Source of the DNA: Bradyrhizobium sp. LHD-71
GTDB lineage: Bacteria; Pseudomonadota; Alphaproteobacteria; Rhizobiales; Xanthobacteraceae
Length of the DNA stretch: 64,000 bases
NCBI RefSeq assembly: GCF_031157255.1
Contig: NZ_JAVIFX010000005.1
Span: forward strand, 280,690 to 344,689
Direction: 5' to 3'
Shown here: positions 8,744 to 17,258 of the stretch, in pieces
Layout: each line of letters starts with the position of its first letter
Numbering within the stretch: position 1 is the stretch's first letter
Made by a program: the position numbers and the translations under genes
The notes under the pieces: model-generated
Database searches by the model: none
What the model saw: only the letters and a program-made list of their open reading frames with translations
What the model was told of the DNA's origin: nothing

Positions 8744-9972
8744 GGTGTGGCACCTGTTGCCTTATCGCCTGTCGGCGTTGCCATCGTCGGTGTCACTTTG
8801 GCACCGACGCGAGCACGCTGCAGACCATCGACGATGACATGATCCTCGGCCTTGAGACCTTCGCGAATAACCCGCAGCCCTTCATCGAGTGGCCCGAGCA
8901 CAACCGACCTTGCCTCCACGCTGTTGTCTTCCTTGACCACGAACACGATCTTGCGCGATTGATCGGTTGCGATGGCGGTGTCCGGGATCAACAGCGCCTC
9001 ATATGGCGCGGAGCCAATGATCCGGACCCGGCCGAATTGGCCTGGCAGGATCGAGAGATCCTTGTTTGGGATGATCGCTCGGCTGCGCAGCGTCGCGGTC
9101 GAGTCGTCCAGTCGATTGTCGAGGAAGTCCATCTTTCCATCATGCGAGGGCTTCGTCTCGCCGGACAGAGTTACCTGCACCGGGTTAGACGTGTCGCGAG
9201 AACTCGGCCGCTTGCCCTCGAACCACAGCTTGCTGTTGCGCTGATAGGTCGCCTCGTCGACGTCGAAATACATATAGATCGGATCGAGCGATACAATCGA
9301 AGTCAGTAGTGTCGCGCCGCCCTCGCTGCCCTGCACGAGGTTGCCCGGAGTCACGAGACGACGGCTGACGCGGCCGGCGATCGGTGCGGTCACGTGGGAG
9401 AACTCGATATTGAGCTGCGCAACCCTCAGCGCGCCTTTGGCCCGCGTCTCCGCGGCGCGTGCCGCCTGCAGCGCCTGACGGCGTTGATCGACCGATTGTT
9501 CGGAGACCGCGCTCGACTGCACGAGGCTCAGAGCGCGATCGAGGTCTCGCTTGGCAAGCTCGCCCTTGGCGCGCGCGTCAGCGAGCTGCCCCTCAGCTTC
9601 TAGTGCGACCGCTTCGAACGGGCGAGGATCTATGACGTAAAGCAGATCGCCGGCCTTGACGATCGCACCGTCCTTGAATGCGACACGGTCGATGAAGCCG
9701 CCGACACGAGCGCGGACCTGAACTTCCTCGATCGCCTCAAAGCGACCTGTGAACTCGTCCCAATCCGTGACGGTCCGCTTAACCGGTTGCGAAACCGTGA
9801 CCGGCGGCGGAGGTGGGGTGACCTGCGATTGCCCCTTGTCATCGCAGCCAACGAGCGCGAGCGCCAACAGCATACCGATCGGTGCTCCGCCGCACCGCGC
9901 AAAGTAGCGAAGCGAACCGCGATCGCGCCAAATCGCCGGAGCGCGATACTCCGTTGTGTCTGCCACATCCAC
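8740..9972 (-). CDS. RND efflux periplasmic adaptor (AcrA/MexA family lipoprotein)
   Basis: A 410-residue membrane-fusion protein. A lipobox (LALVGC, Cys near 43) follows a somewhat long N-terminal region, so it is probably a lipoprotein. Then come a proline-rich linker (TPPPPPVTVSQP), the first lipoyl half (VQVRARVGGFIDRVAFKDGAIVKAGDLLYVIDPRPF), a coiled coil (about 110-175) and the second half (VTAPIAGRVSRRLVTPGNLV). Start is GTG at 9972, with GGAGAG about 7 nt upstream. The gene lies 18 nt after the GMC oxidoreductase and overlaps the pump gene, so oxidoreductase, adaptor and pump form one operon. Confidence 0.92.
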   Translation of the reverse strand: MDVADTTEYRAPAIWRDRGSLRYFARCGGAPIGMLLALALVGCDDKGQSQVTPPPPPVTVSQPVKRTVTDWDEFTGRFEAIEEVQVRARVGGFIDRVAFKDGAIVKAGDLLYVIDPRPFEAVALEAEGQLADARAKGELAKRDLDRALSLVQSSAVSEQSVDQRRQALQAARAAETRAKGALRVAQLNIEFSHVTAPIAGRVSRRLVTPGNLVQGSEGGATLLTSIVSLDPIYMYFDVDEATYQRNSKLWFEGKRPSSRDTSNPVQVTLSGETKPSHDGKMDFLDNRLDDSTATLRSRAIIPNKDLSILPGQFGRVRIIGSAPYEALLIPDTAIATDQSRKIVFVVKEDNSVEARSVVLGPLDEGLRVIREGLKAEDHVIVDGLQRARVGAKVTPTMATPTGDKATGATP

Positions 9973-9990
9973 TTCAATCTCTCCAGGGAC

Positions 9991-11670
9991 CTAGAATGTT
10001 ATGTATGAATTGGCCAGGACCTCAGCGGGCGTGACGATGCCGCCAGCGTCGTCGTCGTTTTGTGCCCGCGGGCTTTTTGTTAGCTTCAGATCCTCGACCA
10101 TCATCGCCGTGGCGTGGCGCGCAAGCGCCTGGGTCGGGGCGTTGGTGTTGCCGCTGGTGATGGTCGGCATGATCGAGGCATCGATCACCCTGAGGTTGTC
10201 GACGCCGCGAACCCTCAGCCTTGCGTCAACGACCGCTCGCTCATCCTTGCCCATCCGGCACGTGCCGACCGGGTGCCACATCGTGGACACAGTACGCTTC
10301 ACATATTCGCTGATCTCGGCGTCGGAACAGATGCCAGGCCCAGGCTCCTTCTCTTCCTCGATCACCGCCGCCAACGACTCCTGCGCCATCACGTTACGGA
10401 TCGCATGTACCGAGTCCACGGCGGCCGTCAGGTCTTCATCCTCGCCCATGAAGTTGGGGTTGATCAGCGGCATCGACGTCGGGTCGTTGTCGGCTAACCG
10501 CACCCAGCCGCGGCTCTTGGGTCGAAGCACGACGAGCTCGAAAGTGATGCCCGAGCGATCTCCCGTAGCTTTGAGGTCCTGGTTCGAGATGATGGGCGCG
10601 TGATAGCATTGGATCGTGGGATCTGCGGTGAAGTCGGACGGGTTCCAGTGCGAAACCGTCTCGATGCCGGTACCCGCGGCCGGGCCATCCTTGGTGACGA
10701 GATAGCGCAGGCCCGCCTTCACAGTACCGAGACCGTGCGCGGCGGCCTGATAGCCGAGATCTCCCTTCACATAGGCGCGCACCGGCACCATCGGGTGGTC
10801 ATGGAGATTCTCGCCGACTTCAGGAGAGTCCACGATCACCGCGATGCCGTGGTCGCGCAGCTGCTGGGCCGGTCCGACACCCGAATGCATAAGAATCTTC
10901 GGACTATGGACGGCGCCGGCCGACAGCACGACCTCTCCGGCCGAGATCGTCTCGAGGCCATTGTCGCTCAGCTCGACGCCGACCGCCCGCTTGTTTTCGA
11001 TAAGAACGCGAGTAACGGTCTTGCCTGTGAGAAGGGTCACGCGGCCCGAAGCAAGGTGCGGGCGTAGATAAGCATCGGCCGCACTGCATCGGCGAGCATT
11101 TCCAACCGTCGACTGCACGGGTGAGACGCCGATCTGGCTCTTGCCGTTATAGTCTGGATTGAACGGGAGCCCGTATTCTTGGAAGGCCTTAAGGCAGTAC
11201 TGATTCAGTTTGTTGATGCCCTTGGGCAAAGAAACCGCCAGACCACCATTGATGCCATGATAGTCGTCGTGGAACGTGTCGTTGTCTTCCTGCGCCATGA
11301 AGACCGGAAGCAGGTCTTCATACGACCAGTTGCCGGTGTCGCCGACCGCGTCTTGCCACGCGGCAAAGTCGCGCGGCTGACCGCGGACGTAGGCCATCGC
11401 GTTGACCGAAGAGCCGCCGCCGAGCACCTTGCCGGAGCGAAAGGCCTTCTTAGCGCCGTGCTGGGGAACTGTCTCGTATGTCCACACATGCCGGTCATGG
11501 GCCAACATTAGCGCAAAGCCTGCTGGAATGTGGATGAAGGGATCACGATCCGTGTCGCCTGCCTCGACCAGGGCGATCGAGGCATCGGTATGTTCGGCGA
11601 GATAACTCGCGACGACGCAGCCGGCCGCGCCAGCGCCAACTATGACAATGTCGTAGGCTTCCTCGGACAT
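9991..11670 (-). CDS. GMC family FAD-dependent alcohol dehydrogenase/oxidase (choline dehydrogenase-like)
   Basis: A 559-residue glucose-methanol-choline oxidoreductase. The ADP-binding motif is at the N-terminus (YDIVIVGAGAAGCVVASYLAEH), followed by the GMC signature regions (GGGSSVNAMAYVRG and a GAVHSPKILMHSGVGP type motif). The catalytic His region is in WHPVGTCRMG, and SGNTNAPTQALARHAT closes the protein. I placed the start at 11670: 70 in-frame codons upstream have no family similarity, while this ATG is followed at once by the FAD motif. It heads an operon with the RND adaptor and pump and has the shared upstream element at 11798-11841. The alcohol substrate is unknown. A wrecked fragment of a close relative lies at 12603-12695. 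Confidence 0.9.
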   Translation of the reverse strand: MSEEAYDIVIVGAGAAGCVVASYLAEHTDASIALVEAGDTDRDPFIHIPAGFALMLAHDRHVWTYETVPQHGAKKAFRSGKVLGGGSSVNAMAYVRGQPRDFAAWQDAVGDTGNWSYEDLLPVFMAQEDNDTFHDDYHGINGGLAVSLPKGINKLNQYCLKAFQEYGLPFNPDYNGKSQIGVSPVQSTVGNARRCSAADAYLRPHLASGRVTLLTGKTVTRVLIENKRAVGVELSDNGLETISAGEVVLSAGAVHSPKILMHSGVGPAQQLRDHGIAVIVDSPEVGENLHDHPMVPVRAYVKGDLGYQAAAHGLGTVKAGLRYLVTKDGPAAGTGIETVSHWNPSDFTADPTIQCYHAPIISNQDLKATGDRSGITFELVVLRPKSRGWVRLADNDPTSMPLINPNFMGEDEDLTAAVDSVHAIRNVMAQESLAAVIEEEKEPGPGICSDAEISEYVKRTVSTMWHPVGTCRMGKDERAVVDARLRVRGVDNLRVIDASIMPTITSGNTNAPTQALARHATAMMVEDLKLTKSPRAQNDDDAGGIVTPAEVLANSYITF

Positions 11671-11797
11671 CACTGTTTGTCTCTTTCGCGTTGTTTGCAT
11701 CGCCAAATGAACGACCATAGCCGCGGCGCCTTCGCGGTGCCTGGATGCCGAGATCAATTGGACTAAGTTCGGAAAATGACTTTGCGTGGCTGGCGAG

Positions 11798-11841
11798 GGA
11801 AATGACCTCTGGCCATGGAGTCGATAGCCGATCGTTATTGG
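11798..11841 (-). promoter_or_regulatory. shared upstream element, copy A (GMC/RND operon)
   Basis: Read toward the GMC gene this copy has ATAACG-ATC-GGCTATC, then GACTCCATGGCC and AGGTCATTTCC. It ends 127 nt before the start codon at 11670. It matches copy D (50189-50233) at about 41 of 45 positions. The ATAAC...GCTAT part fits the LysR-type T-N11-A box. Confidence 0.65.
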
Positions 11842-12053
11842 CTGACGCCACGCGGCGCGAGAAAGAGCTTCCTGGAGCAAGAACGCGCCCGACTTGCGAA
11901 TGGATTGAGGACTGGCGCCTCTTCATTCTCTATCGCTATGAAAACGATACGCATCGGCGATTGGAAATGTAGGTCGGGCGCCGCGATCAATGGCTCTTGC
12001 AGCGTGCGTCATTGCCTCGCCGCAGTTCAACTAACGCGAACAGGAGACCCCTG

Positions 12054-12458
12054 ATGCCCGAGAAATTTCCCCTCCCTACCAAACCCGAAGATGTTATCCC
12101 GTCGCTCGTAAAGCGTTTTAACTCCGGCGACGTCATGAACCAGATGGCGATGTACGCGCCGGAGGCCGTGTTCGTCGCGAACGATGGACGAGTTATCACC
12201 GATCACGCGGAGATCACTGCCATAATCGGGCGCGATATCAAGCTCGGCCTGTCGCTGGAGACCAATGTGCGCCATGTGTTTGTTGCCGGCGATACCGCTC
12301 AGATCGTTCTGGATTGGTCTATTCATGGCAAGGGTCCGGACGGTAAGGACGTGCACGTGCATGGCACGGCGTGCGACATCGTGCGTCGCGGCGCGGATGG
12401 ATTCTGGCGTTACCTCATCGACAATAATCAAGGGACGGCGGTGCGGCGGGCCGTCTGA
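12054..12458 (+). CDS. SnoaL-like / NTF2-fold protein (DUF4440 type)
   Basis: A 134-residue protein of NTF2-like cone fold. The pattern VIPSLVKRFNSGDVMNQMAMYAPEAVFVANDGRVITDHAEITAIIGR is typical of SnoaL/YybH/DUF4440 proteins: one helix followed by a beta-rich pocket. The start at 12054 is supported by CAGGAG 6 nt upstream. Such proteins may be isomerases, hydrolases or ligand-binding proteins, and no catalytic residue can be assigned here. It is transcribed away from the GMC operon; the 380-nt divergent gap contains shared element copy A, which points toward the GMC gene. Confidence 0.75.
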   Translation: MPEKFPLPTKPEDVIPSLVKRFNSGDVMNQMAMYAPEAVFVANDGRVITDHAEITAIIGRDIKLGLSLETNVRHVFVAGDTAQIVLDWSIHGKGPDGKDVHVHGTACDIVRRGADGFWRYLIDNNQGTAVRRAV

Positions 12459-12809
12459 CATATCTGCGCCACGGCGAGTGTCGGCGACGGAGCCATTCTT
12501 TCAGCCTCGCGCCGACGACGCCCGCGATAGGGCGCCGGCCTATCTGTCCGGCCAGTCCAACGCCTGAGCGAATTGGAATCGTCGGGACATGGACGGCTGT
12601 GACTGACAACACGACCTCGCCGCTATGATTGTCTCGACGCCAATGTTGCTCAGCTCGACGCCGACAGCCCGCTTGTTCTCGATAGGAACGCGACCGTGGT
12701 GAGGTTCGGGCTCAGATCAATACCAACGGTGCTGGATCATCGTTCGATCGCGACCATCTTTTGGCGCGCGTAAGAATAGGGTCTCGATGACGCCTGGTTC
12801 AATGAGCCG
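12459..12809. other. gene-free stretch with decayed coding sequence
   Basis: Besides the GMC remnant at 12603-12695 I see no supported gene. The rest looks like degraded coding DNA without continuous frames. Confidence 0.5.
12603..12695 (-). pseudogene. fragment of a GMC oxidoreductase gene
   Basis: These ~93 bases align with 10920-11020 of the intact GMC gene, including an identical run of CAGCTCGACGCCGAC and near-identical GCCCGCTTGTTCTCGATA. On the minus strand they correspond to the RVLIENKRAVGVELSDNGLETI region. The frame is interrupted and no start, FAD motif or catalytic end is present. It is the remnant of a second, related GMC gene rather than a functional product. Confidence 0.7.
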
Positions 12810-13187
12810 TCACTTCAACGTAGCAAGATAGGCGGCGAGGTCCGTACGGTCCGTCGGATTCTTCAGACCGGCGTACGGCATCCTGTTTCCGGGAACCGCT
12901 TTCTGTGGCGATTCCAGAAACGCATCGAGGGTCTTCGCATCCCAGACAATCCCGGAGTTCTTCATCGCGTTACTGTAGCGGAAACCGGCGACCGCGCCTG
13001 CCTTCCTGCCGATGACCCCTGCAAGTCCCGGTCCGACGCGATTTGCGTTGTCTAGCGCATGACATGTTGCGCACGCTTTGAAGATGGTCTTCCCGTGCTC
13101 GGCGTCCTGCGCGTAACCGGAAGTCGCAGTTGCTCCCGCAAGCACGAACACCGCGATAAACGCGGCGATTGTCCTCTCGCTTTTCAT
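12810..13187 (-). CDS. periplasmic class I cytochrome c
   Basis: A 125-residue secreted c-type cytochrome. Sec signal MKSERTIAAFIAVFVLAGATATSGYAQ; single haem motif CATCH at residues 39-43; axial Met likely in GNRMPYAGLKN near residue 103; C-terminal helix LAAYLATLK. The length and order match cytochrome c550/c2-like proteins. It is the last gene of a minus-strand trio after the gluconate-dehydrogenase-type subunits and starts 26 nt after the large-subunit stop, so it is the likely electron acceptor of that enzyme. Known membrane dehydrogenases of this class use a tri-haem cytochrome, so a mono-haem partner is unusual. Confidence 0.88.
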   Translation of the reverse strand: MKSERTIAAFIAVFVLAGATATSGYAQDAEHGKTIFKACATCHALDNANRVGPGLAGVIGRKAGAVAGFRYSNAMKNSGIVWDAKTLDAFLESPQKAVPGNRMPYAGLKNPTDRTDLAAYLATLK

Positions 13188-13213
13188 GGGGATGTCCTTC
13201 GTTTGGATCGGGA

Positions 13214-14974
13214 TCAGAGGTGGCGCGGGCGTGCGACGTAATCGTTGAGGTCGTCACCAAGCCGAAGCGCGAGGGCCCCCAGCGGGCCTGTGGGGTTGTA
13301 GCCCGCATTGAACGGATAGACGGACGCACCGACGACAAACAGGTTCTCCGCATCCCAGTGTTGCAGGCGAGGGGAGACGACGCTGGTGCCAGGATCACTT
13401 CCCATGATCGTGCCGCCGGTAACATGGGTGCTCTGATAGATGCGGCTGTCGTACGGACCCTTGCGGGGCGGTGTCGGCGGCGCGATGTCGGCACCCGTCG
13501 CTTTGGCGATCTCGTCGATCGTTTTCGACAGATAGATGGACATCCTGCGCTCGTTCTCACGAATATCGAACGTCATGCGCAGAAGCGGTTGCCCATAAGC
13601 ATCGACATAGGTGGGGTCGAGATCGACATAGTTCTCACGATGCGGATACCAGCTGCCATGGGCGGATATGGTGAAATTGTGGGCGTACCAATCAGCGTTG
13701 GCCTTCTTCCAGGCCGAGCCCCATTTCGGGGTTCCAGGCGGGACGCCTCGGCTCGTAATCGGTCGTCCGTTTGTAACGTTGGCGTAGATGTAGCCGCCTC
13801 CGAGGAAGCCGAGACCGCTGTGGTCGAAATTGTCACCGTTGAATTCGTCGATCACGGTTTGTGAGGCACCGGACGCGAGGAACGGGTTGATCCAGCGGTC
13901 CTTGAAGAAGACACGCGTTCCGGACATTGTCTGGTGGCAGAAGTTCTTGCCGACGACCCCTTGACCGGTCTTCGGGTTGTAGGGCGCTCCGATCCCTGCC
14001 ATCAGCAGAAACTTGGTGTTCGACATCGTAAAAGAAGAAAGCACTACGACGTCCGCCGGCTGCTCGTACTCCTCGCCCGTTACCCGATCGATGTAGCGAA
14101 CGCCGGTCACGCGCTTGGACTTGCGATCATAAAGAATATCGAGAACGTGAGTTTGGAGGCGCAATTCGAAGCTCTTGCGCTTTCTCAGCATCGGATAGAG
14201 CAGAACTTCAGGGCTGGCCTTGGCATTGGCTTCGCAAATGAAGCGCTCGCAATGACCACAGAATTGGCACTGACCAAGCTGCATGCCATCGGGATTGGTG
14301 TAGGCCTCCGGCGAATTTGCTGCGGGCAAGGGGAAAGGTTTGTAACCTAACTTCTTGGCTGCCTCGCTGAAGATCACACCCGCTTCAGTGATAGGTAGAG
14401 GTTTTTGCGGAAAGTCGTTCTGTCGTGGTGCCTCGAACGGATTTCCGCCCTCTTGCAGCTTGCCACGCAGATTTCCCGCCTTGCCGGCGATGCCGAACAG
14501 TTTTTCGAACTGATCGTGATAGGGTTCCATCTCGGCATAGGTGACGCCCCAATCCTGGATCGCCATTTCAGCTGGAATAGCCTTCTTTCCATACCGGTTC
14601 TCAAGATGGGTGCGCAAAACGGGGTCAGATTCGCTCCAGCGCCAGGTCTGTCCGTTCCAGTGATTGGCAGCACCGCCCATTCCCTCGCCGGGCTTGAAAG
14701 ATTGGAGACGCCGTATCGGCAGAGCCGTTTCGTCGCCATTATGGCGAAGCGTGTAGGCCTGGACGGACCAATCTTGAAAGAGCTCACCATGGACGTCCCA
14801 ACGCAGTTCGTCGCGTTGCGATGGCAGACTTGTTGCGGCGGTATGTGTATGGTCGATTCCACGTTCAAGGACGACGACATCGACGCCCTTGGCAGTCAGT
14901 TGGCGAGCAGCCAGCGCCGCCGTGAATCCGCCGCCAACGAAAACGACCGCGCGGTGTTTCAAGCGTGTAGCCAT
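13214..14974 (-). CDS. GMC-type dehydrogenase large subunit (gluconate 2-dehydrogenase/fructose dehydrogenase-like)
   Basis: A 586-residue FAD subunit. The dinucleotide motif is VVFVGGGFTAALAARQL, followed by GEGMGGAANHWNGQTWRW, characteristic of the gluconate/fructose/2-keto-acid dehydrogenase branch of GMC enzymes. A cysteine-rich segment (CQFCGHCERFICEANAKAS, near 235-255) may bind an Fe-S centre, as seen in this branch. The C-terminus HVTGGTIMGSDPGTS...GYNPTGPLGALALRL carries the catalytic region. No signal peptide is present; the Tat signal of the small subunit encoded just upstream would carry the folded complex to the periplasm. The sugar or polyol substrate is not evident. Confidence 0.9.
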   Translation of the reverse strand: MATRLKHRAVVFVGGGFTAALAARQLTAKGVDVVVLERGIDHTHTAATSLPSQRDELRWDVHGELFQDWSVQAYTLRHNGDETALPIRRLQSFKPGEGMGGAANHWNGQTWRWSESDPVLRTHLENRYGKKAIPAEMAIQDWGVTYAEMEPYHDQFEKLFGIAGKAGNLRGKLQEGGNPFEAPRQNDFPQKPLPITEAGVIFSEAAKKLGYKPFPLPAANSPEAYTNPDGMQLGQCQFCGHCERFICEANAKASPEVLLYPMLRKRKSFELRLQTHVLDILYDRKSKRVTGVRYIDRVTGEEYEQPADVVVLSSFTMSNTKFLLMAGIGAPYNPKTGQGVVGKNFCHQTMSGTRVFFKDRWINPFLASGASQTVIDEFNGDNFDHSGLGFLGGGYIYANVTNGRPITSRGVPPGTPKWGSAWKKANADWYAHNFTISAHGSWYPHRENYVDLDPTYVDAYGQPLLRMTFDIRENERRMSIYLSKTIDEIAKATGADIAPPTPPRKGPYDSRIYQSTHVTGGTIMGSDPGTSVVSPRLQHWDAENLFVVGASVYPFNAGYNPTGPLGALALRLGDDLNDYVARPRHL

Positions 14975-14986
14975 GATTTTCGTCCC

Positions 14987-15781
14987 TCAAGCGAAGTCGG
15001 CGATTGATTTCGGATCGGCCGCGCCTGGAAAGGGCTTGCCACGGAAATCGATCATGTCCTGTGAGTGAACCGCCGGCAGGCCCGGATAGCCGATAGCCTT
15101 CCAGAACACCTTGCCGGCATTGCCGCCGTAGATGGGATCGGCAAAGCAAGCTTGCTCAAACAATGGATAGACAAGTTCGTTGAACCACGAGGAGAGCGGC
15201 ACGCGCTCGTCCGTCACCTTGCTTCCGGCTATTTCATAGAGAAAGCGGTCAGCGTCGCTCGCAGCCAATTCACTAAACGACTTGCCATTGCGCGTCCGGC
15301 AGGCCGCATCCGCAGCAGCAAGTCCAGCCTTGAAAAACTGCTCGGGCGTGAGCGGCGATTGATAACCGAGCTCCGGCTTACCCTCTCGCCAGGGGCCGCG
15401 CATATAAAGGCGCGCGCCCTTACCGAAACCGCTTGCCAGCTGTCGATCGATGTAGGTCGCGAGCCCGCAATCGACGCCGCCTGGCGTCAGCGCATCCGCA
15501 GGACACATCACGTTGACCATTGCCTCGACGAAGCCGGCTTCATCCGGCCCGAATGACAGGTAGCCGGGCGTCGGCCATGGCGGTTTGCAAGTCGCAGGAC
15601 TCGCGGAAGCATCCACGGCCTGGGAGGGCGCAGGTTGGGATGCTTCCGCGAGAGCCGTGGTGGTCGCGGCGGTTCCTACCACGACACCCGGAGCGACAGA
15701 AGCTGCACCGGTGGCGGCGACAACGCCGAGAAAGCGCCGACGGCTGGCAACGTGGGTCTTGTCGTTTGGCTCATCGGTCAT
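14987..15781 (-). CDS. gluconate 2-dehydrogenase subunit 3 family protein, Tat-exported
   Basis: A 264-residue small (gamma) subunit. The twin-arginine signal is SRRRFLGVVAATGAASVAP, followed by an Ala/Ser/Pro-rich linker (about 40-63) and the subunit-3 domain (about 75-264). The family stabilises and exports the FAD subunit by co-translocation. It is the first gene of the trio, 12 nt upstream of the FAD subunit. The linker-coding DNA contains a striking perfect inverted repeat (15601-15651). The ribosome site is weak. Confidence 0.87.
   Translation of the reverse strand: MTDEPNDKTHVASRRRFLGVVAATGAASVAPGVVVGTAATTTALAEASQPAPSQAVDASASPATCKPPWPTPGYLSFGPDEAGFVEAMVNVMCPADALTPGGVDCGLATYIDRQLASGFGKGARLYMRGPWREGKPELGYQSPLTPEQFFKAGLAAADAACRTRNGKSFSELAASDADRFLYEIAGSKVTDERVPLSSWFNELVYPLFEQACFADPIYGGNAGKVFWKAIGYPGLPAVHSQDMIDFRGKPFPGAADPKSIADFA
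15601..15651. repeat. perfect 14-bp inverted repeat inside the subunit-3 linker
   Basis: Arm 15601-15614 (TCGCGGAAGCATCC) and arm 15638-15651 (its exact complement) flank a 23-base spacer. An outer 7-bp pair CCACGGC (15613-15619)/GCCGTGG (15654-15660) adds more symmetry. It lies in the Ala/Ser-rich linker coding region just after the Tat signal, where it could form an mRNA hairpin. Confidence 0.8.
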
Positions 15782-16211
15782 CGGAGTTGCAGTCCACTGT
15801 TTTTGGTCGCCGCATAATCGTGTGATTTCGCGGCTACTCCTTTGCGGCCCACGCGCGGCACGGCGGCTCAGCGCGTTAGAATGTTAAGGCGTCCACGTTT
15901 GCGCGGTGCCTTGGTCACAACCAGAATCGGACGCGGTGGGCGAAATTAGAAATTCCCTTTGGGTATGCTTTCGATAGGTGTGAGGCATCGTCGCCTAAAC
16001 GCGTTGGGCGCGCCGTTGCCCACCGCGATTGCAAATCTGCTCATTTCCGGATTGTCTCGGATACAGCCCCGGAAAGCGGAGGCGCGCTGTCGTTTGGACG
16101 AACGGCGACGGATTATGGATTCGCGGTACGGTCCGTGGACTTATTTTTCCGGCCGCGGCGGCGTCCGGCCCGCGGTGTTCTCGTTCGGGCCATTCAAGGA
16201 AGCGACCGTCG
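15782..16211. other. divergent intergenic region
   Basis: Separates the Tat-exported dehydrogenase operon (-) from the EgtD-like gene (+). An in-frame extension of the EgtD frame runs through 16029-16211 but has no family similarity. No clear promoter motif or repeat was recognised. Confidence 0.4.
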
Positions 16212-17258
16212 ATGCACGATCTTTCTGCGACACTGTCGCATTGCGACCATGACCTCTTTCGCGCCGACGTCGTCGAGGGATTGAGCCGCCTTCAAAAAAC
16301 GATCCCTTGCCGCTGGTTATATGACGAACGAGGATCCGACCTGTTCGAAGAGATCACGCGCCTCGAAGACTACTACCCAACGCGCACGGAGACAGAGATC
16401 CTGCGGGCACGCCAATGCGTAATGCGGGAATTCGCGGGGCCGGGACCAATCCTGATCGAGTACGGCGCGGGCGCCGGCGTGAAAACTGAGGTGGTGCTGG
16501 AGGCGCTCATGGCGCCGCGGGGCTATGTGCCTATCGACGTCGCACGGGAGTACCTGCTTCAAACGGCGCATCGGATGGAAAGTCGCTTTCCTTCTTTGTG
16601 GGTGCGCCCCATCGAACGCGACTTCCTAAGCGTGTTCGAGATGCCCACGGGAATGCCTTCGGGTCGGCGCGTCGGATTCTTTCCTGGGTCGACGATCGGA
16701 AACCTCGACGCCGCCGAAGCCGAGGCGTTCCTCTCTCAGATGGTACGCCACGTTGAACCTGACGGTGCCGCGATCGTCGGCGTTGACCTCGCGAAGCCGG
16801 TCGAGACGCTGCTGCGAGCCTACGACGACAGTGAAGGCGTCACGGCACAGTTCAACCTCAACCTGCTCGCCCGCATCAACAAAGAACTCGGGGGCGATTT
16901 CTGCCTCGACCGCTTCCGGCACCTCGCGAAGTGGAACGGCGCCGAAAGAGCGGTCGAGATGCACCTGCTAAGCCTCACAGACCAATGGGCTTCGATCGGT
17001 CAACGCCGATTCCACTTCCGGGAGGCCGAAACAATCCACACGGAGAGCTCAAGGAAATACGATCGCGAGGGGTTTGCCGCGCTCGCGAAACGCGCAGGCT
17101 GGCGGGTGTCGCAGGCGTGGGAGGATGATAAGGGGTTGTTTTGTGTGTTCGCACTCTTGCCGCACGCCGCCAAACTCAACGCCGGCGTGACATCTCGCAC
17201 GGTCATCGCAAAAAACACCAATCTGGAGAGGATCGATGCAGCGCACGGACCACGTTAA
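16212..17258 (+). CDS. egtD: EgtD-like SAM-dependent histidine N-alpha-methyltransferase
   Basis: A 348-residue methyltransferase of the EgtD/DUF2260 family, full length. The start at 16212 follows AAGGAAG by 9 nt, and MHDLSATLSHCDHDLFRADVVEGLSRLQKTIPCRWLYDERGSDLFEEITRLEDYYPTRTE is the family opening. The SAM site is ILIEYGAGAGVKTEVVL, followed by GFFPGSTIGN and the C-terminal H-F region. EgtD trimethylates histidine to hercynine in ergothioneine synthesis. The partner egtB is broken 4.7 kb downstream (21913-22553), so an intact pathway would need an egtB elsewhere. Its 3' end overlaps the Hsp20 gene by 23 nt. Confidence 0.85.
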   Translation: MHDLSATLSHCDHDLFRADVVEGLSRLQKTIPCRWLYDERGSDLFEEITRLEDYYPTRTETEILRARQCVMREFAGPGPILIEYGAGAGVKTEVVLEALMAPRGYVPIDVAREYLLQTAHRMESRFPSLWVRPIERDFLSVFEMPTGMPSGRRVGFFPGSTIGNLDAAEAEAFLSQMVRHVEPDGAAIVGVDLAKPVETLLRAYDDSEGVTAQFNLNLLARINKELGGDFCLDRFRHLAKWNGAERAVEMHLLSLTDQWASIGQRRFHFREAETIHTESSRKYDREGFAALAKRAGWRVSQAWEDDKGLFCVFALLPHAAKLNAGVTSRTVIAKNTNLERIDAAHGPR

